A DNA stretch of 64,000 bases from Neochlamydia sp. AcF84 (GTDB lineage Bacteria > Chlamydiota > Chlamydiia > Chlamydiales > Parachlamydiaceae): contig NZ_VJOT01000044.1 of the NCBI RefSeq assembly GCF_011087585.1, positions 62,001 to 126,000 on the forward strand, read 5' to 3'. Of the stretch, positions 55,195 to 63,933 are shown piece by piece; position 1 is the stretch's first letter, and each line of letters starts with the position of its first letter. A program made the translations under genes and the position numbers. Below the pieces are notes generated by a model, which was not told where the DNA came from, did not search any database, and saw nothing but the letters and a program-made list of their open reading frames with translations.

Positions 55195-55940
55195 AGCCAT
55201 TACATACGCAAACGTTTGTTTGCTTAGACTGTGAAACTACTGGATTAGATCCTCAAAGAGATCGTATTATTGAAGTAGCGGCTGTACGATTTACGGTAGA
55301 GCAAGTCTTAGCGCAGTGTGAATCTTTAATTGACCCTGAATGTGAAATTCCTGAAACCTCTATTGCTATTCATCATATTGTACCGCAGATGGTACAAGGA
55401 AAGCCTAAAATTGATGAGTACCTGCCGGAATTCCTCAGATTTGTTAGCAATGATATTCTAGTAGGGCATGGAATTAAGTTTGATATGGAAGTGATTGCTG
55501 CTTCTGCAGCTCGGGCTAACATTCCTTGTCATCTTCAACACAATCGCTATATTGACACTCTGCGTTTAGCGCGTCACTATGGTGAAAGTCCCATTAACTC
55601 TCTTGAACAGCTGCGTAAACATTTTAATATTCAAGAAGAAGGGGCCCATCGTGCCATGAACGATGTGATTGTAAATATGGATGTATTTAAATATTTGGTA
55701 AAACCCTATAAAACGGTTGAGCAGGTTTTCGACCTTCTCTCTCGTCCTGTTGCAATGAAGATTATGCCCTTAGGTAAACATAAAGGAAGGCCTATTACCG
55801 AAGTGCCACTTCAATTTCTTTTGTGGGCAGCTAATAAAGATTTTGATCAAGATTTGCTGTTTTCTATCCGCTCTGAAATTAAACGCCGTAAGAAAGGAAA
55901 TACTTTTGGTCAGGCCGCCAATCCTTTTAGCGAACTATAA
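55191..55940 (+). CDS. dnaQ: DnaQ-like 3'-5' exonuclease
   Basis: This is a DEDDh exonuclease of the type that proofreads DNA polymerase III. ExoI reads FVCLDCETTGLDPQRDRIIE (Asp and Glu), ExoII VGHGIKFDMEVIA and ExoIII HRAMNDVIVNMDVF. A C-terminal domain after about residue 180 (IMPLGKHKGRPITEVPLQFLLWA) resembles the small domain found in several exonuclease-like proteins. Chlamydiae carry more than one dnaQ, so whether this one is the true epsilon subunit is open. It is the last gene of the DUF2709-tsaE-engB run. Confidence 0.9.
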   Translation: MKPLHTQTFVCLDCETTGLDPQRDRIIEVAAVRFTVEQVLAQCESLIDPECEIPETSIAIHHIVPQMVQGKPKIDEYLPEFLRFVSNDILVGHGIKFDMEVIAASAARANIPCHLQHNRYIDTLRLARHYGESPINSLEQLRKHFNIQEEGAHRAMNDVIVNMDVFKYLVKPYKTVEQVFDLLSRPVAMKIMPLGKHKGRPITEVPLQFLLWAANKDFDQDLLFSIRSEIKRRKKGNTFGQAANPFSEL

Positions 55941-56126
55941 AATTAAAAGGATGAAGAAAGGGTGGGCATTTAAATTTTACCAGCTTTAAGGGTTCTTTTT
56001 TCTGAAAAACACTAAAGATTTGTTGAAAAGTCTATTTCCTTATTTGCTTAAATGCAGGCAAACAGATAAAATTTGGCTTAAAGCTTCTCAAAAGTCACTC
56101 GAAATTTTACTATGGAGTTCACTTGT

Positions 56127-57032
56127 ATGTTGAAAAATGGCAATGCTCATCCAGAAACTGGTTCTTTTGCAGTCAAGGTAGGGCTGGCAGAGATGTTAAA
56201 AGGGGGCGTTATTATGGACGTTACCACGCCAGAGCAAGCAAAAATTGCAGAGGATGCTGGGGCAGTTGCTGTGATGGCCTTAGAGCGTATCCCAGCAGAT
56301 ATCCGGGCGCAAGGCGGTGTAGCTAGAATGTCAGGACCTGAGCTTATCCATAAAATTCAAGAAGCGGTTTCTATTCCCGTCATGGCTAAGTGCCGTATTG
56401 GGCATTTTGTAGAAGCTCAAATTCTTGAAGCTCTATTTGTGGATTTCATCGATGAGAGTGAGGTATTAACGCCTGCTGATGAAGAAAATCATATTGATAA
56501 ACATGCGTTTCGGATTCCTTTTGTCTGCGGTTGCCGTCATTTAGGAGAAGCTCTCCGCCGCATAGGAGAAGGCGCTGCTATGATACGTACTAAAGGTGAA
56601 GCCGGCACAGGAAATATTGTGGAGGCTGTCCGACATTTGCGCACCCTTAACCGGGAGATGCGCGTGTTGACCACCATGGATAATAGCGAGCTGATGGCTG
56701 AAGCTAAACGCTTGGGAGCTCCTTACCATCTCGTTAAACAAGTGGCTGAAAAAGGTAAACTGCCAGTCCCTAATTTTGCTGCCGGTGGGATAGCTAATCC
56801 AGCTGATGCGGCTCTAATGATGCAGCTGGGGGCTGAGAGCGTATTCGTAGGTTCGGGTATTTTTAAATCAGAAGATCCTTCCCAAAGAGCAAAAGCAATT
56901 GTAGGCGCAGCTACTTTCTACAATGACCCCGAGATGCTAGCAAAAATTTCTATGGGTCTGCTAAGTGCTATGAAAGGACTTGATATTCAACAGATAAGAA
57001 AAGAAGATTTGCTGGCACAAAGAGGATGGTAA
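56127..57032 (+). CDS. pdxS: pyridoxal 5'-phosphate synthase, synthase subunit
   Basis: PdxS makes pyridoxal 5'-phosphate from ribose 5-phosphate, glyceraldehyde 3-phosphate and ammonia delivered by PdxT. Blocks seen are [10 protein letters not shown] with the first catalytic lysine-bearing strand, [36 protein letters not shown] with the second lysine region, [15 protein letters not shown] and [17 protein letters not shown] choose ATG 56127 (301 residues), with GGAG 9 nt upstream. An ATG at 56112 has no ribosome site. It is immediately followed by pdxT. Confidence 0.97.
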   Translation: MLKNGNAHPETGSFAVKVGLAEMLKGGVIMDVTTPEQAKIAEDAGAVAVMALERIPADIRAQGGVARMSGPELIHKIQEAVSIPVMAKCRIGHFVEAQILEALFVDFIDESEVLTPADEENHIDKHAFRIPFVCGCRHLGEALRRIGEGAAMIRTKGEAGTGNIVEAVRHLRTLNREMRVLTTMDNSELMAEAKRLGAPYHLVKQVAEKGKLPVPNFAAGGIANPADAALMMQLGAESVFVGSGIFKSEDPSQRAKAIVGAATFYNDPEMLAKISMGLLSAMKGLDIQQIRKEDLLAQRGW

Positions 57033-57611
57033 ATGACCACTATTGGTGTTTTGGCGCTACAAGGCGCTTTTTCTAAGCATATAGAGATGGTGCATTCTTT
57101 AAATGTGAAAGCTATCGCAGTGCGCAAGCCTGAAGATTTGGGTAGATGCCATGGATTGATCATTCCAGGAGGAGAATCCACCACTATAAAACGTCAAATG
57201 GATTTCATTCAAATGTCTTATCCTTTAAAGCAGTTTGCCCAGCTAAGGCCTCTTTTTGGTACATGCGCAGGGCTTATCTTGATGTCCCAAGAAATAATTG
57301 CCGACCCTATGCAACCCTTAGGTATTGTAAATGTTTCTGTAGAGCGTAATGCCTTTGGCCGTCAGTATGAGTCCTTCATTGCTAATCTAAAAGCTAACTT
57401 GAGTTCTTCTCAAGCTGAGGATGTGGCTGCAGCCTTTATTAGAGCCCCACGCATTCATCGGTATGGTAAGGAGGTAGAGGTTTTATCGACTTATCAAGGA
57501 GAAGCTGTGCTGGTAAAGCAAGGAATGCATCTGGGAGCGACTTTTCATCCTGAACTGACCCAGAGTACGGCTATTCATAAATATTTTATCTCTCTGATAA
57601 AAAGTCATTAG
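57033..57611 (+). CDS. pdxT: pyridoxal 5'-phosphate synthase, glutaminase subunit
   Basis: PdxT is the class I glutaminase that channels ammonia into the PdxS ring. The triad is visible: catalytic Cys in FGTCAGLILM, and His-Glu in ATFHPELTQS. The GGES loop is IIPGGESTTI, and RAPRIHRYG is the interface block. At 192 residues the length is standard. The ATG follows the pdxS stop with no gap, so the two are made together. The pair is absent from Chlamydiaceae as far as I know. Confidence 0.97.
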   Translation: MTTIGVLALQGAFSKHIEMVHSLNVKAIAVRKPEDLGRCHGLIIPGGESTTIKRQMDFIQMSYPLKQFAQLRPLFGTCAGLILMSQEIIADPMQPLGIVNVSVERNAFGRQYESFIANLKANLSSSQAEDVAAAFIRAPRIHRYGKEVEVLSTYQGEAVLVKQGMHLGATFHPELTQSTAIHKYFISLIKSH

Positions 57612-57650
57612 CTATGAAATTACCCGATAAATTTAACCTCTAGTGGCCTT

Positions 57651-58304
57651 TTATTCTCCTGTATAACCACATACGCCTGCCCGTGGGGAATTAACCAGAG
57701 GCATAAGCATGTAAGTATCTTTTTCATCGATAGCACAGGGGTGGCTTGTACTGCATTTGGAACACACCTTTGAACCGCATAAAGAGCAAATAATATCAGC
57801 CGCTTGATTACATGCTTCGCATAGAAAAGCAGGGGGATCATTTCGCATAAGAATTGAAATTCCTTTTTGAGGGCAGGCGGCAAGTTTTTCCGTGACTTGT
57901 ATATCGAGTTCAGTAGAAGATCCCATATCATAAATGTATGTAAACTCTAAGCCTGGAGATAGAATTTTGCTGACTGGATGATTCATAGAGGGGCTAAGTC
58001 TGCCAGATTCAGTATGAGACATGTAATGTCGTCTGCCAATAGTAAACTGGCTGAGGTGTCCACAGCATTCTAACCATGTAGTCCTTAAAAACGCATCTAG
58101 AGATCCTAAGGAAGTGCTTTGAGGAATAGCGACAAACATCCAATAAAGACCGGGCTCTTCCGCCCATGAGATGCGAAGTAAATATCCCTCTGGGTTCGAT
58201 TGAGAAGGCTGCAAAGATTTTAAAGTGCAACCAAGTAAATGAGCACCTCCCTTGCTGGGACTATAGGTTTTGCCGCAGGTAGTGCATGTGCCTTTAGTTT
58301 TCAT
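57651..58304 (-). CDS. pRiA4b ORF-3-like domain with zinc ribbons
   Basis: This encodes 217 residues. The N-terminal end has a CTTCGK-x-YSPSKGGAHLLGC zinc site. The middle (about 42-130) resembles the pRiA4b ORF-3 family: LGSLDAFLRTTWLECCGHLSQFTI and a FTYIYDMGSSTELDI block in place of the usual YDFGDxWEH. The C-terminus carries more cysteine pairs (CEACNQ, CSLCGSKVCSKC, HPC), probably a second zinc ribbon. The family is often found near mobile elements but its activity is unknown. It converges on pdxT and borders the inverted-repeat elements. Confidence 0.75.
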   Translation of the reverse strand: MKTKGTCTTCGKTYSPSKGGAHLLGCTLKSLQPSQSNPEGYLLRISWAEEPGLYWMFVAIPQSTSLGSLDAFLRTTWLECCGHLSQFTIGRRHYMSHTESGRLSPSMNHPVSKILSPGLEFTYIYDMGSSTELDIQVTEKLAACPQKGISILMRNDPPAFLCEACNQAADIICSLCGSKVCSKCSTSHPCAIDEKDTYMLMPLVNSPRAGVCGYTGE

Positions 58305-58570
58305 TCTTTCCTCCTTTCTTCAATAATTTTAAAGAGTTATCTTTTTTAATGAACTTGATAAAAAAGAGTTTTTTCCAGCATCACCAGAAGAATGCCAGGA
58401 CTCAAAAGTGGTTAAAATACATGTAACTCTTTTCTATTATTTTTAAAATTATCAAAGAGAATTTATTTATTTCAATCATTCTTCATTGTTTGAAAAAAAA
58501 TTAAAGATTTCCTAAGGTTGAAGTGAAGGGGTAATGAAACCTTTCCATCCACCAAGTACTTATCTTATTT

Positions 58571-58995
58571 CCCACATTCCGCAGGTTAATTTCCATTGGC
58601 CTATAATTTCTGAATGAGGGTTGAGTTAAAACATAAAATCCTACTCATCAAATAGTTAATTAATCCTCCTGTAGTCATAATAGCTTGGGGATTATGATGG
58701 ATTAATTAATTTATCATATTCCCTTATCTCAATTTTATTGCATAGTGTAGAAACAATCCTAAGGGATTAAAGTCCTTGCTACAATACTTTTTCATCTTTC
58801 ATGTTTTCGCTTTCTTTGCTTATAGAGGAACATGAATAGTTTTTTCTAAAAAAAGCTGGAGGCCGACGTTCCTCTCTTTGAATTTAATCCCTTGATTGCT
58901 AAGTCGTTAAAAAAATTAATTCTTTAATTTAAATTCTATTCATATTACTAAAAAAAAATAATATCTTGAAATCGTTATAACCTGCGGAATGTGGG
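58571..58995. mobile_element. 425-bp inverted-repeat element (MITE-like), copy B
   Basis: Seventeen-base perfect terminal inverted repeats, CCCACATTCCGCAGGTT at 58571-58587 and AACCTGCGGAATGTGGG at 58979-58995, bound 425 bp. TTATTT lies directly outside both ends and is the likely 6-bp target duplication. There is no frame of useful length inside, so it is non-autonomous. An internal CCGACGTTCCTCTC near 58863 resembles a further terminus and delimits a right-hand sub-unit that matches copy C. The reverse complement aligns with the diverged copy at 11399-11815. Confidence 0.85.
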
Positions 58996-59060
58996 TTATT
59001 TTGTCAAAAATCAAAAGTATTTACCTCTTCATTCGTTTGCTTAAAAATAATAATTTAAAG

Positions 59061-59184
59061 CCCACATTCCTCACCTGAAATTTAAGTTGCTGATTGCTAA
59101 ATGCTTATAAAATTTAACTCTTAAATTTAAGTTTTATAATTTCTTCATACTTAGGTCGTTATAAAGAATAGTGAGGAAGGTGGA
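59061..59184. mobile_element. 124-bp inverted-repeat element (MITE-like), copy C
   Basis: The ends CCCACATTCCTCACC and AGTGAGGAAGGTGGA form an imperfect inverted pair. TTAAAG flanks it on both sides (59055-59060 and 59185-59190), a 6-bp target duplication. The interior (TTGCTGATTGCTAA, GTCGTTATAAAG) matches the right-hand 130 bp of the 425-bp element. It thus looks like a short derivative of the same family, 65 bp away from it. Confidence 0.8.
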
Positions 59185-59237
59185 TTAAAGATAAAAAATG
59201 TTTGTGAGTTAAGTTTTTTTACGTGGTAAGGCTTTTC

Positions 59238-59274
59238 TTCTAGGAAATGGCTGGCTATAAACCATTTTCTAGAA
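59238..59274. repeat. 13-bp hairpin next to element C
   Basis: TTCTAGGAAATGG pairs with CCATTTTCTAGAA (12 of 13) around an 11-base loop. It has no T-run, so a terminator is unlikely. It lies between copy C and the IS982 relic. Confidence 0.4.
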
Positions 59275-59369
59275 CAAAAGTGCAAAAAATAAGAGATAGA
59301 ATTTTTAAAAGATTACTTAAATAAGGTAAGTTATCGGCTAAGAACACCCTCTAGGGCTGCTTCAATTAT

Positions 59370-59862
59370 ACCCAAACTGTAAGCCAACTCATTAACTTTT
59401 GTTTTTGCGTGCGAGTAAATTGCATGAAGGCTTACAGAGCTCGTAAGCATAGGCCACTATTCCGCTGATTAGATTGGCAAAAAAATTTCAAGCGCTGCGA
59501 TGTTGAGGATATTCGATTTGATAAGAGTTTTTCAATTTATTGTTAACACTTTCAATCCTCTCACTTTCTTAATAAAATCTTACCTACCTGGGATATTAGC
59601 TTGTTTTTCATATTCTTTCTAACCCTAGTAATAATTTCTAAGCCCTTGCCGTAAAGCTTGATAAACATTTGATGAGAGATATATCCTTCATCGGCAAACA
59701 TTTTGCCAAAAATCCTTTTAGACAGATCAGAGATAGGGACTTGGGTCATCCACATTTCCTGACGTTAACATATAAGCAAAAATTTATCCTTTATCATTAA
59801 TAATTAAATGTAGCTTGAATCTATAAAGGTAACCGGTAGAGGTTTTTCCTCTTTTATTTCCT
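59370..59862 (-). pseudogene. IS982-family transposase relic (C-terminal half)
   Basis: On the minus strand, frames carry the second half of an IS982 transposase: NKRGKTSTGYLYRFKLHLII, MLTSGNVDD, then FGKMFADEGYISHQMFIKLYG with the second aspartate. Further on are IITRVRKNMKNKL, and VNNKLKNSYQIEYPQHRSA followed by NFFANLISGIVAY. At least two frameshifts and several stops break it, and the N-terminal domain is missing. It complements the N-terminal fragment at 46474, though not as one gene. Confidence 0.85.
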
Positions 59863-60198
59863 TATCGGATAATTCGCGTTAAATACTTTAATCTTCAATG
59901 TGGAAAGGATTTTTTATGCAGATGCCTTTTTATCTATCTAGATAGATTCAAGGATATGCTTTAAAAACTAAGCCTGCATACACAATCCTCTAAAGGCTGC
60001 TTATCTAATTAACGAGAGGGGTTTCATACGACATGGGATTGCCTAAGGATAGTTTAAAAGCGTATAATATGGATTTGAGCAGCTCTTTAGGGGGATTACA
60101 TACTTAATAAAAATCTGTCTTTAAGGAGAGAGAACCAGCTTTTATAAATTTAATTTAATTTTAAAATATACAGCTATAGTTTCTTTAACCGGTATAAA
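59863..60198. other. intergenic region after the barrel gene
   Basis: About 335 bp. TTTATCTATCTAGATAGATTCA near 59930 includes the palindrome ATCTATCTAGATAGAT. Nothing coding was recognised. Confidence 0.4.
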
Positions 60199-60786
60199 TT
60201 AAAACTTATAGCCGAATCCTGCGCCTACTTTTAGCCCTCCTACATTGCGATATTTTTTAAAATGTACCGGTTGGTAGAGATAGTCAATAAATACATCCAT
60301 AAACAGGCGTTCGCTCATTGAATAATAAATACCTGATTTCAAGATGCCTCCCACGGCAAATTTTGAAACCTTCTCATGTAGGCAACAGGATTTATTAGTC
60401 ACATTAATCCTTGAAAAACTAGGCCCTATTCCAACATATCCGTCGAGAAACTCCCCAAACGGATAGATATATTTTATTCCAAAGCTAACCTGCGGGATTT
60501 CTACTTTACTTTTTCCACAACATCTATCTCTGTGGGTTCTACTATGCTTAGAGAAATAGTCAAAATTGCTCCAGCCCCTTAGATATTTAAAAGGAGGGAG
60601 AGAAAGAGAAGCTTCTATTTGATAGCTTGTGCCTATTTTCCCATAAAGTTTTTTAAAGCGTTTATTAGCATGAATAAACGCGCCTGAGCGCATTTCTAAA
60701 GTCATTGGCTGCTCTTCTATCCAGGCATGTAGCTCTCCTATGCTGATAAGAAAAAGGCATACGATTCCTATATAAATTTTATTCAT
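60199..60786 (-). CDS. outer-membrane beta-barrel-like protein
   Basis: This encodes 195 residues. The first 22 form a signal peptide (YIGIVCLFLISIGELHA). The rest alternates polar and hydrophobic residues and ends KVGAGFGYKF with a C-terminal phenylalanine, the typical end of outer-membrane barrels. The length fits a small eight-stranded barrel. Two cysteine pairs (RDRCCGK, NKSCCLHEK) are on predicted loops and could form disulfides in the chlamydial envelope. The start overlaps the stop of the upstream surface-protein gene by eight bases, so the products are probably made together. Confidence 0.8.
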   Translation of the reverse strand: MNKIYIGIVCLFLISIGELHAWIEEQPMTLEMRSGAFIHANKRFKKLYGKIGTSYQIEASLSLPPFKYLRGWSNFDYFSKHSRTHRDRCCGKSKVEIPQVSFGIKYIYPFGEFLDGYVGIGPSFSRINVTNKSCCLHEKVSKFAVGGILKSGIYYSMSERLFMDVFIDYLYQPVHFKKYRNVGGLKVGAGFGYKF

Positions 60787-62704
60787 GAGTGATCCTTATT
60801 TTGGTTGGAATGCTTTCTTTATTGCCTTCATATACTGCAACAAGGGTATAGCCTTCAGCCGATTTTTTAGATTTGCAACATTTTTTATACACTAAAGGAG
60901 CGTTAGCTGGAATTTGGGCAATAAGAGCTCCCTTTTGATAAACACGATATAAAACTACATAGGGCGAAGGCGACATCCATCTTATCTCTAGCGGATATTC
61001 AGTTCGATTTAAGTATTTACACTTGCTTAAGGAGGCGGTAGCAGCAGGCACCGGGGGTTCTGGTAGATAGATAGAGACTTCATTCGATTGAGCAGACAGG
61101 CCAAAATTATTACCCGCACAGGTTGCAAATTGATAATCAACTAAAGATTTATTGTAATAGGTATTGCCGTTAGAAGGATAGCTAGCAATGTGGGCTTCAA
61201 ATTCGATCGTGTTTAATTGGCCGACAAGCATATCTCCAATAAAAAATCCTTGAGTAAGGTCAGGATCAGGACTAATGGGTATGCTATTCAATTTTAAACT
61301 ACCCGCAACATAGTTAAGGCCGGCGGGCAACGCATCCTTAAAATTTACAGACAAGGCATCACTTGTTCCTGTATTTTCAAGTCGGATAGAAAAAGTGACT
61401 TTCTCGCCAAGAGAAGAAGTTATGGACTGCACGGCGTTAACAGTCTTTTTCGAGTTTATAATGGGTGCTCCTACTTGAATCTGTAAGCCCAGGGCGTTGA
61501 CTGTATAATCATCCGATGTAGTCGTACCTAAAGCATAGGCCTTTGTTTGATTATAGGTAATAGCATGAGAAACATCTATGCTTGTTATATCATATCCCTG
61601 TCTACCACCCGATTTATTAAGGTTATTAAAGGGATCAGCGTTCAAGTTTCCATAGCTACCTCTTTCATCCAATTGAGAAGAGCCTACGGCTACATATTTA
61701 TTATGAATAGGATCTAGCTCCAGAGGAAGTAGAGTGTTGATTTGAGAGGCGAAAAAATTGTTGATGGGGTTATTAACACCTGAAAGAGAATTGGCTGCGA
61801 TGGTAAGTGGTAAACTTTTACCAAAGAGCAGGCAATCACCTGTTTTATTAGCCTCCCCTTCAATTGCGCTAATAAAAAGCCTTCCAGAGAGTACCCCGGA
61901 AGGTGGAGCACAAAACCCCCACACCTCTACAGGATTAATGGTTCTCGAGGCTTGCTCACAGCCTACAAAAAGGGTCATGTTATGGGTCAGCATTAAAGGA
62001 TTGGCATAGACGACAGCCAACGTCCACCCTGCACTATTATGAGTGTCATCTGTAGCAACTATGGTTCCATATATTCCACCTGCTATATATGTGCCTGGGC
62101 CTGCATCTTGAACAATGGAGGTTACATCGGCACTTCTTACATAATTTCCTGATTGCGTGTAACCAGGTGTGATAGCTTCTTGGCTAGTGGCTGGATCGGC
62201 TGTAATCGTGTAACTGATTTGTTGGGGAGTAGTTAGGGTGATAGCCACATTAGGTGATGGAGGTAAAGGAGGGGCCCCAGAGGAAGGAAAACCATAACTT
62301 CCTCCCCAGACCAATTCTGCATAGAGAACAGTACTACCTGGAAGTAGATCCAGGACCGCTGAAGAGCTGTTTTCAAGATAATTCAAAGTTGTGCCGGCGG
62401 GTGGATTAATTCCTAGGGGATAAGGACCATGAGGGGGGGTTCCTACTTGCTTGGTAGGATCTGTAGTGATAAAGGCGCCAATAGAATCATCTATGCCAGG
62501 ATTGTTTTCTTGTGGATACTTAGAAAGACCCAATGTATTTCCTGTGAAAGTGATTCCCCCATTATCGGTTGTAGTATAACGCAGAATATAGGTAGCTTCA
62601 AGAGGAAAGCCTAAAGAAAACCCTAATAAAATACAGAAAAACGTCAGTAACTTTTTCTGAGCGTAGGTAAAGAAGAGCGATAAAAAAGAAGGAGCATTTA
62701 TCAT
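60779..62704 (-). CDS. large secreted surface protein with DUF11-like domain
   Basis: I take ATG 62704 (641 residues), with GAGG 10 nt upstream; a TTG six bases earlier is possible. A signal peptide ends near residue 38 (GFSLGFPLEA). Residues 40-410 are Gly/Thr/Pro-rich beta sequence of unknown family, with TSIVQDAGPGTYIAGGIYGT as a landmark. A DUF11-like domain follows at about 420-540 (LGEKVTFSIRLENTGTSDA, FKDALPAGLNYVAGSL). The C-terminal part (about 555-640) looks like a fibronectin-type fold and includes a KKCCKSKK cysteine pair. DUF11 domains occur in chlamydial OmcB. Export to the periplasm or surface is inferred. Confidence 0.8.
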   Translation of the reverse strand: MINAPSFLSLFFTYAQKKLLTFFCILLGFSLGFPLEATYILRYTTTDNGGITFTGNTLGLSKYPQENNPGIDDSIGAFITTDPTKQVGTPPHGPYPLGINPPAGTTLNYLENSSSAVLDLLPGSTVLYAELVWGGSYGFPSSGAPPLPPSPNVAITLTTPQQISYTITADPATSQEAITPGYTQSGNYVRSADVTSIVQDAGPGTYIAGGIYGTIVATDDTHNSAGWTLAVVYANPLMLTHNMTLFVGCEQASRTINPVEVWGFCAPPSGVLSGRLFISAIEGEANKTGDCLLFGKSLPLTIAANSLSGVNNPINNFFASQINTLLPLELDPIHNKYVAVGSSQLDERGSYGNLNADPFNNLNKSGGRQGYDITSIDVSHAITYNQTKAYALGTTTSDDYTVNALGLQIQVGAPIINSKKTVNAVQSITSSLGEKVTFSIRLENTGTSDALSVNFKDALPAGLNYVAGSLKLNSIPISPDPDLTQGFFIGDMLVGQLNTIEFEAHIASYPSNGNTYYNKSLVDYQFATCAGNNFGLSAQSNEVSIYLPEPPVPAATASLSKCKYLNRTEYPLEIRWMSPSPYVVLYRVYQKGALIAQIPANAPLVYKKCCKSKKSAEGYTLVAVYEGNKESIPTKIRITHE

Positions 62705-63181
62705 CAGCAAGATCCTCAGTATAAATTTTTGTTTTTCTTTGATAGAATTTTTTAAATTTTGCTAGAGGCTAGCAAGAAAATAGGTCTATATCTTAATTTT
62801 TGAATTTTTGTTAATATAAATCTTTACTTTTTCAAAAAATTTTAATTTCATAGAGAGGATAATTAAAAATTTAAGCTACATCAGCTTTTTTAAATGCATG
62901 GATATTAGCCTATGCCCATTTTTTTCGGCTTTATTCATGACTAGCGTTAAGCCATATAGCTTTTGTGCTTTCTTCTAAAAGAGCTATCCCCAGGCATTAA
63001 AAAAGCAAACGTAGTAGCTAAAGAATTTTTGAGTATCCAAGCAGATGAAAAACCAGGCTTACAAGAAAATCGCCGTAAATTCTAGCTTACAAATTTCCGC
63101 TTATTTTGATTTTAAGTAGGGCGGAGGATTTGCGGATGTGGTAGGGGAGGCAAAAAAGGAAATTATTAATTACAAAATATT
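62705..63181. other. intergenic region upstream of the surface-protein pair
   Basis: About 480 bp. The first part is AT-rich promoter-like DNA. Around 62985-63083 one frame reads GIKKANVVAKEFLSIQADEKP then GLQENRRKF-stop, a protein-like remnant I could not assign. Confidence 0.35.
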
Positions 63182-63817
63182 TTAAGGGGATAAACGTTGA
63201 ATATGCCATATTTGTTCTGCAAGGTGATAGCTAAAACGATCATGCAATCGATTAGTTCTACCTTGCCAAAACTCATAGTAATAAGGCTTGATAATAAAAC
63301 CGCCCCATTTTTCAGGACAGGGTATTTTAAGGCCTTCATATATTACGCTTAAACGTTCATATTCTTCTTCCAAAATCTTACGAGACGAAAGAATTCTTCC
63401 TTGATGGGAGGCTACAGCGCCTAATTGGCTTTGACGCGGACGTTTATCGAAATAACTTGTCGAGACTTCTCGCGAAGTTTTTTCTGCTAATCCTTGAATA
63501 ACTACTTGCCTTTCCAATTCTTTCCACAAAAAGATAACGGATACTTGGGGATTTGCATTGATTTCTTGAGCTTTACGACTTTCATAGTTAGTGAAGAAAG
63601 TTAAACCTCTTTCATCCAAATTTTTAAGTAAGACTGTACGTATAGAAGGAAGACCAGCTTTTGAGCAGGTAGCAAGGACCATGGCATTAGGTTCTAAAAT
63701 TTGTAAAGCATAAGCTTCCTCCAGCCAAGCTTGAAATTGTTTTACAGGATCAGCCTGCAGATCCTCGCGTTTTAAAACCTTTTTTGCGTACTCTGCTCCT
63801 AACTTTTCCAAATCCAT
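63182..63817 (-). CDS. pdxH: pyridoxamine 5'-phosphate oxidase
   Basis: PdxH oxidises pyridoxine or pyridoxamine phosphate to pyridoxal phosphate with FMN. Blocks are ATCSKAGLPSIRTVLLKNLDERGLTFFTNY (seen as PSIRTVLLKNLDERG and FFTNYESRKAQEI), SVIFLWKELERQVVIQG, TSYFDKRPRQSQLGAVAS and the C-terminal EFWQGRTNRLHDRF. At 211 residues the length is standard. AAGGA lies 6 nt before the start. With pdxS-pdxT 6 kb away, the cell has both de novo and salvage routes to this cofactor. Confidence 0.96.
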   Translation of the reverse strand: MDLEKLGAEYAKKVLKREDLQADPVKQFQAWLEEAYALQILEPNAMVLATCSKAGLPSIRTVLLKNLDERGLTFFTNYESRKAQEINANPQVSVIFLWKELERQVVIQGLAEKTSREVSTSYFDKRPRQSQLGAVASHQGRILSSRKILEEEYERLSVIYEGLKIPCPEKWGGFIIKPYYYEFWQGRTNRLHDRFSYHLAEQIWHIQRLSP

Positions 63818-63933
63818 TAAATTTTCCTTTTAAGCTTTAAATATTGACACTTTTTTCCTTAATTGTATTATGAGCATCCTGTTAAATTCTTTAGAAAAAT
63901 TTAACGCGATGGCATTTATATTAGGAAAATTGC

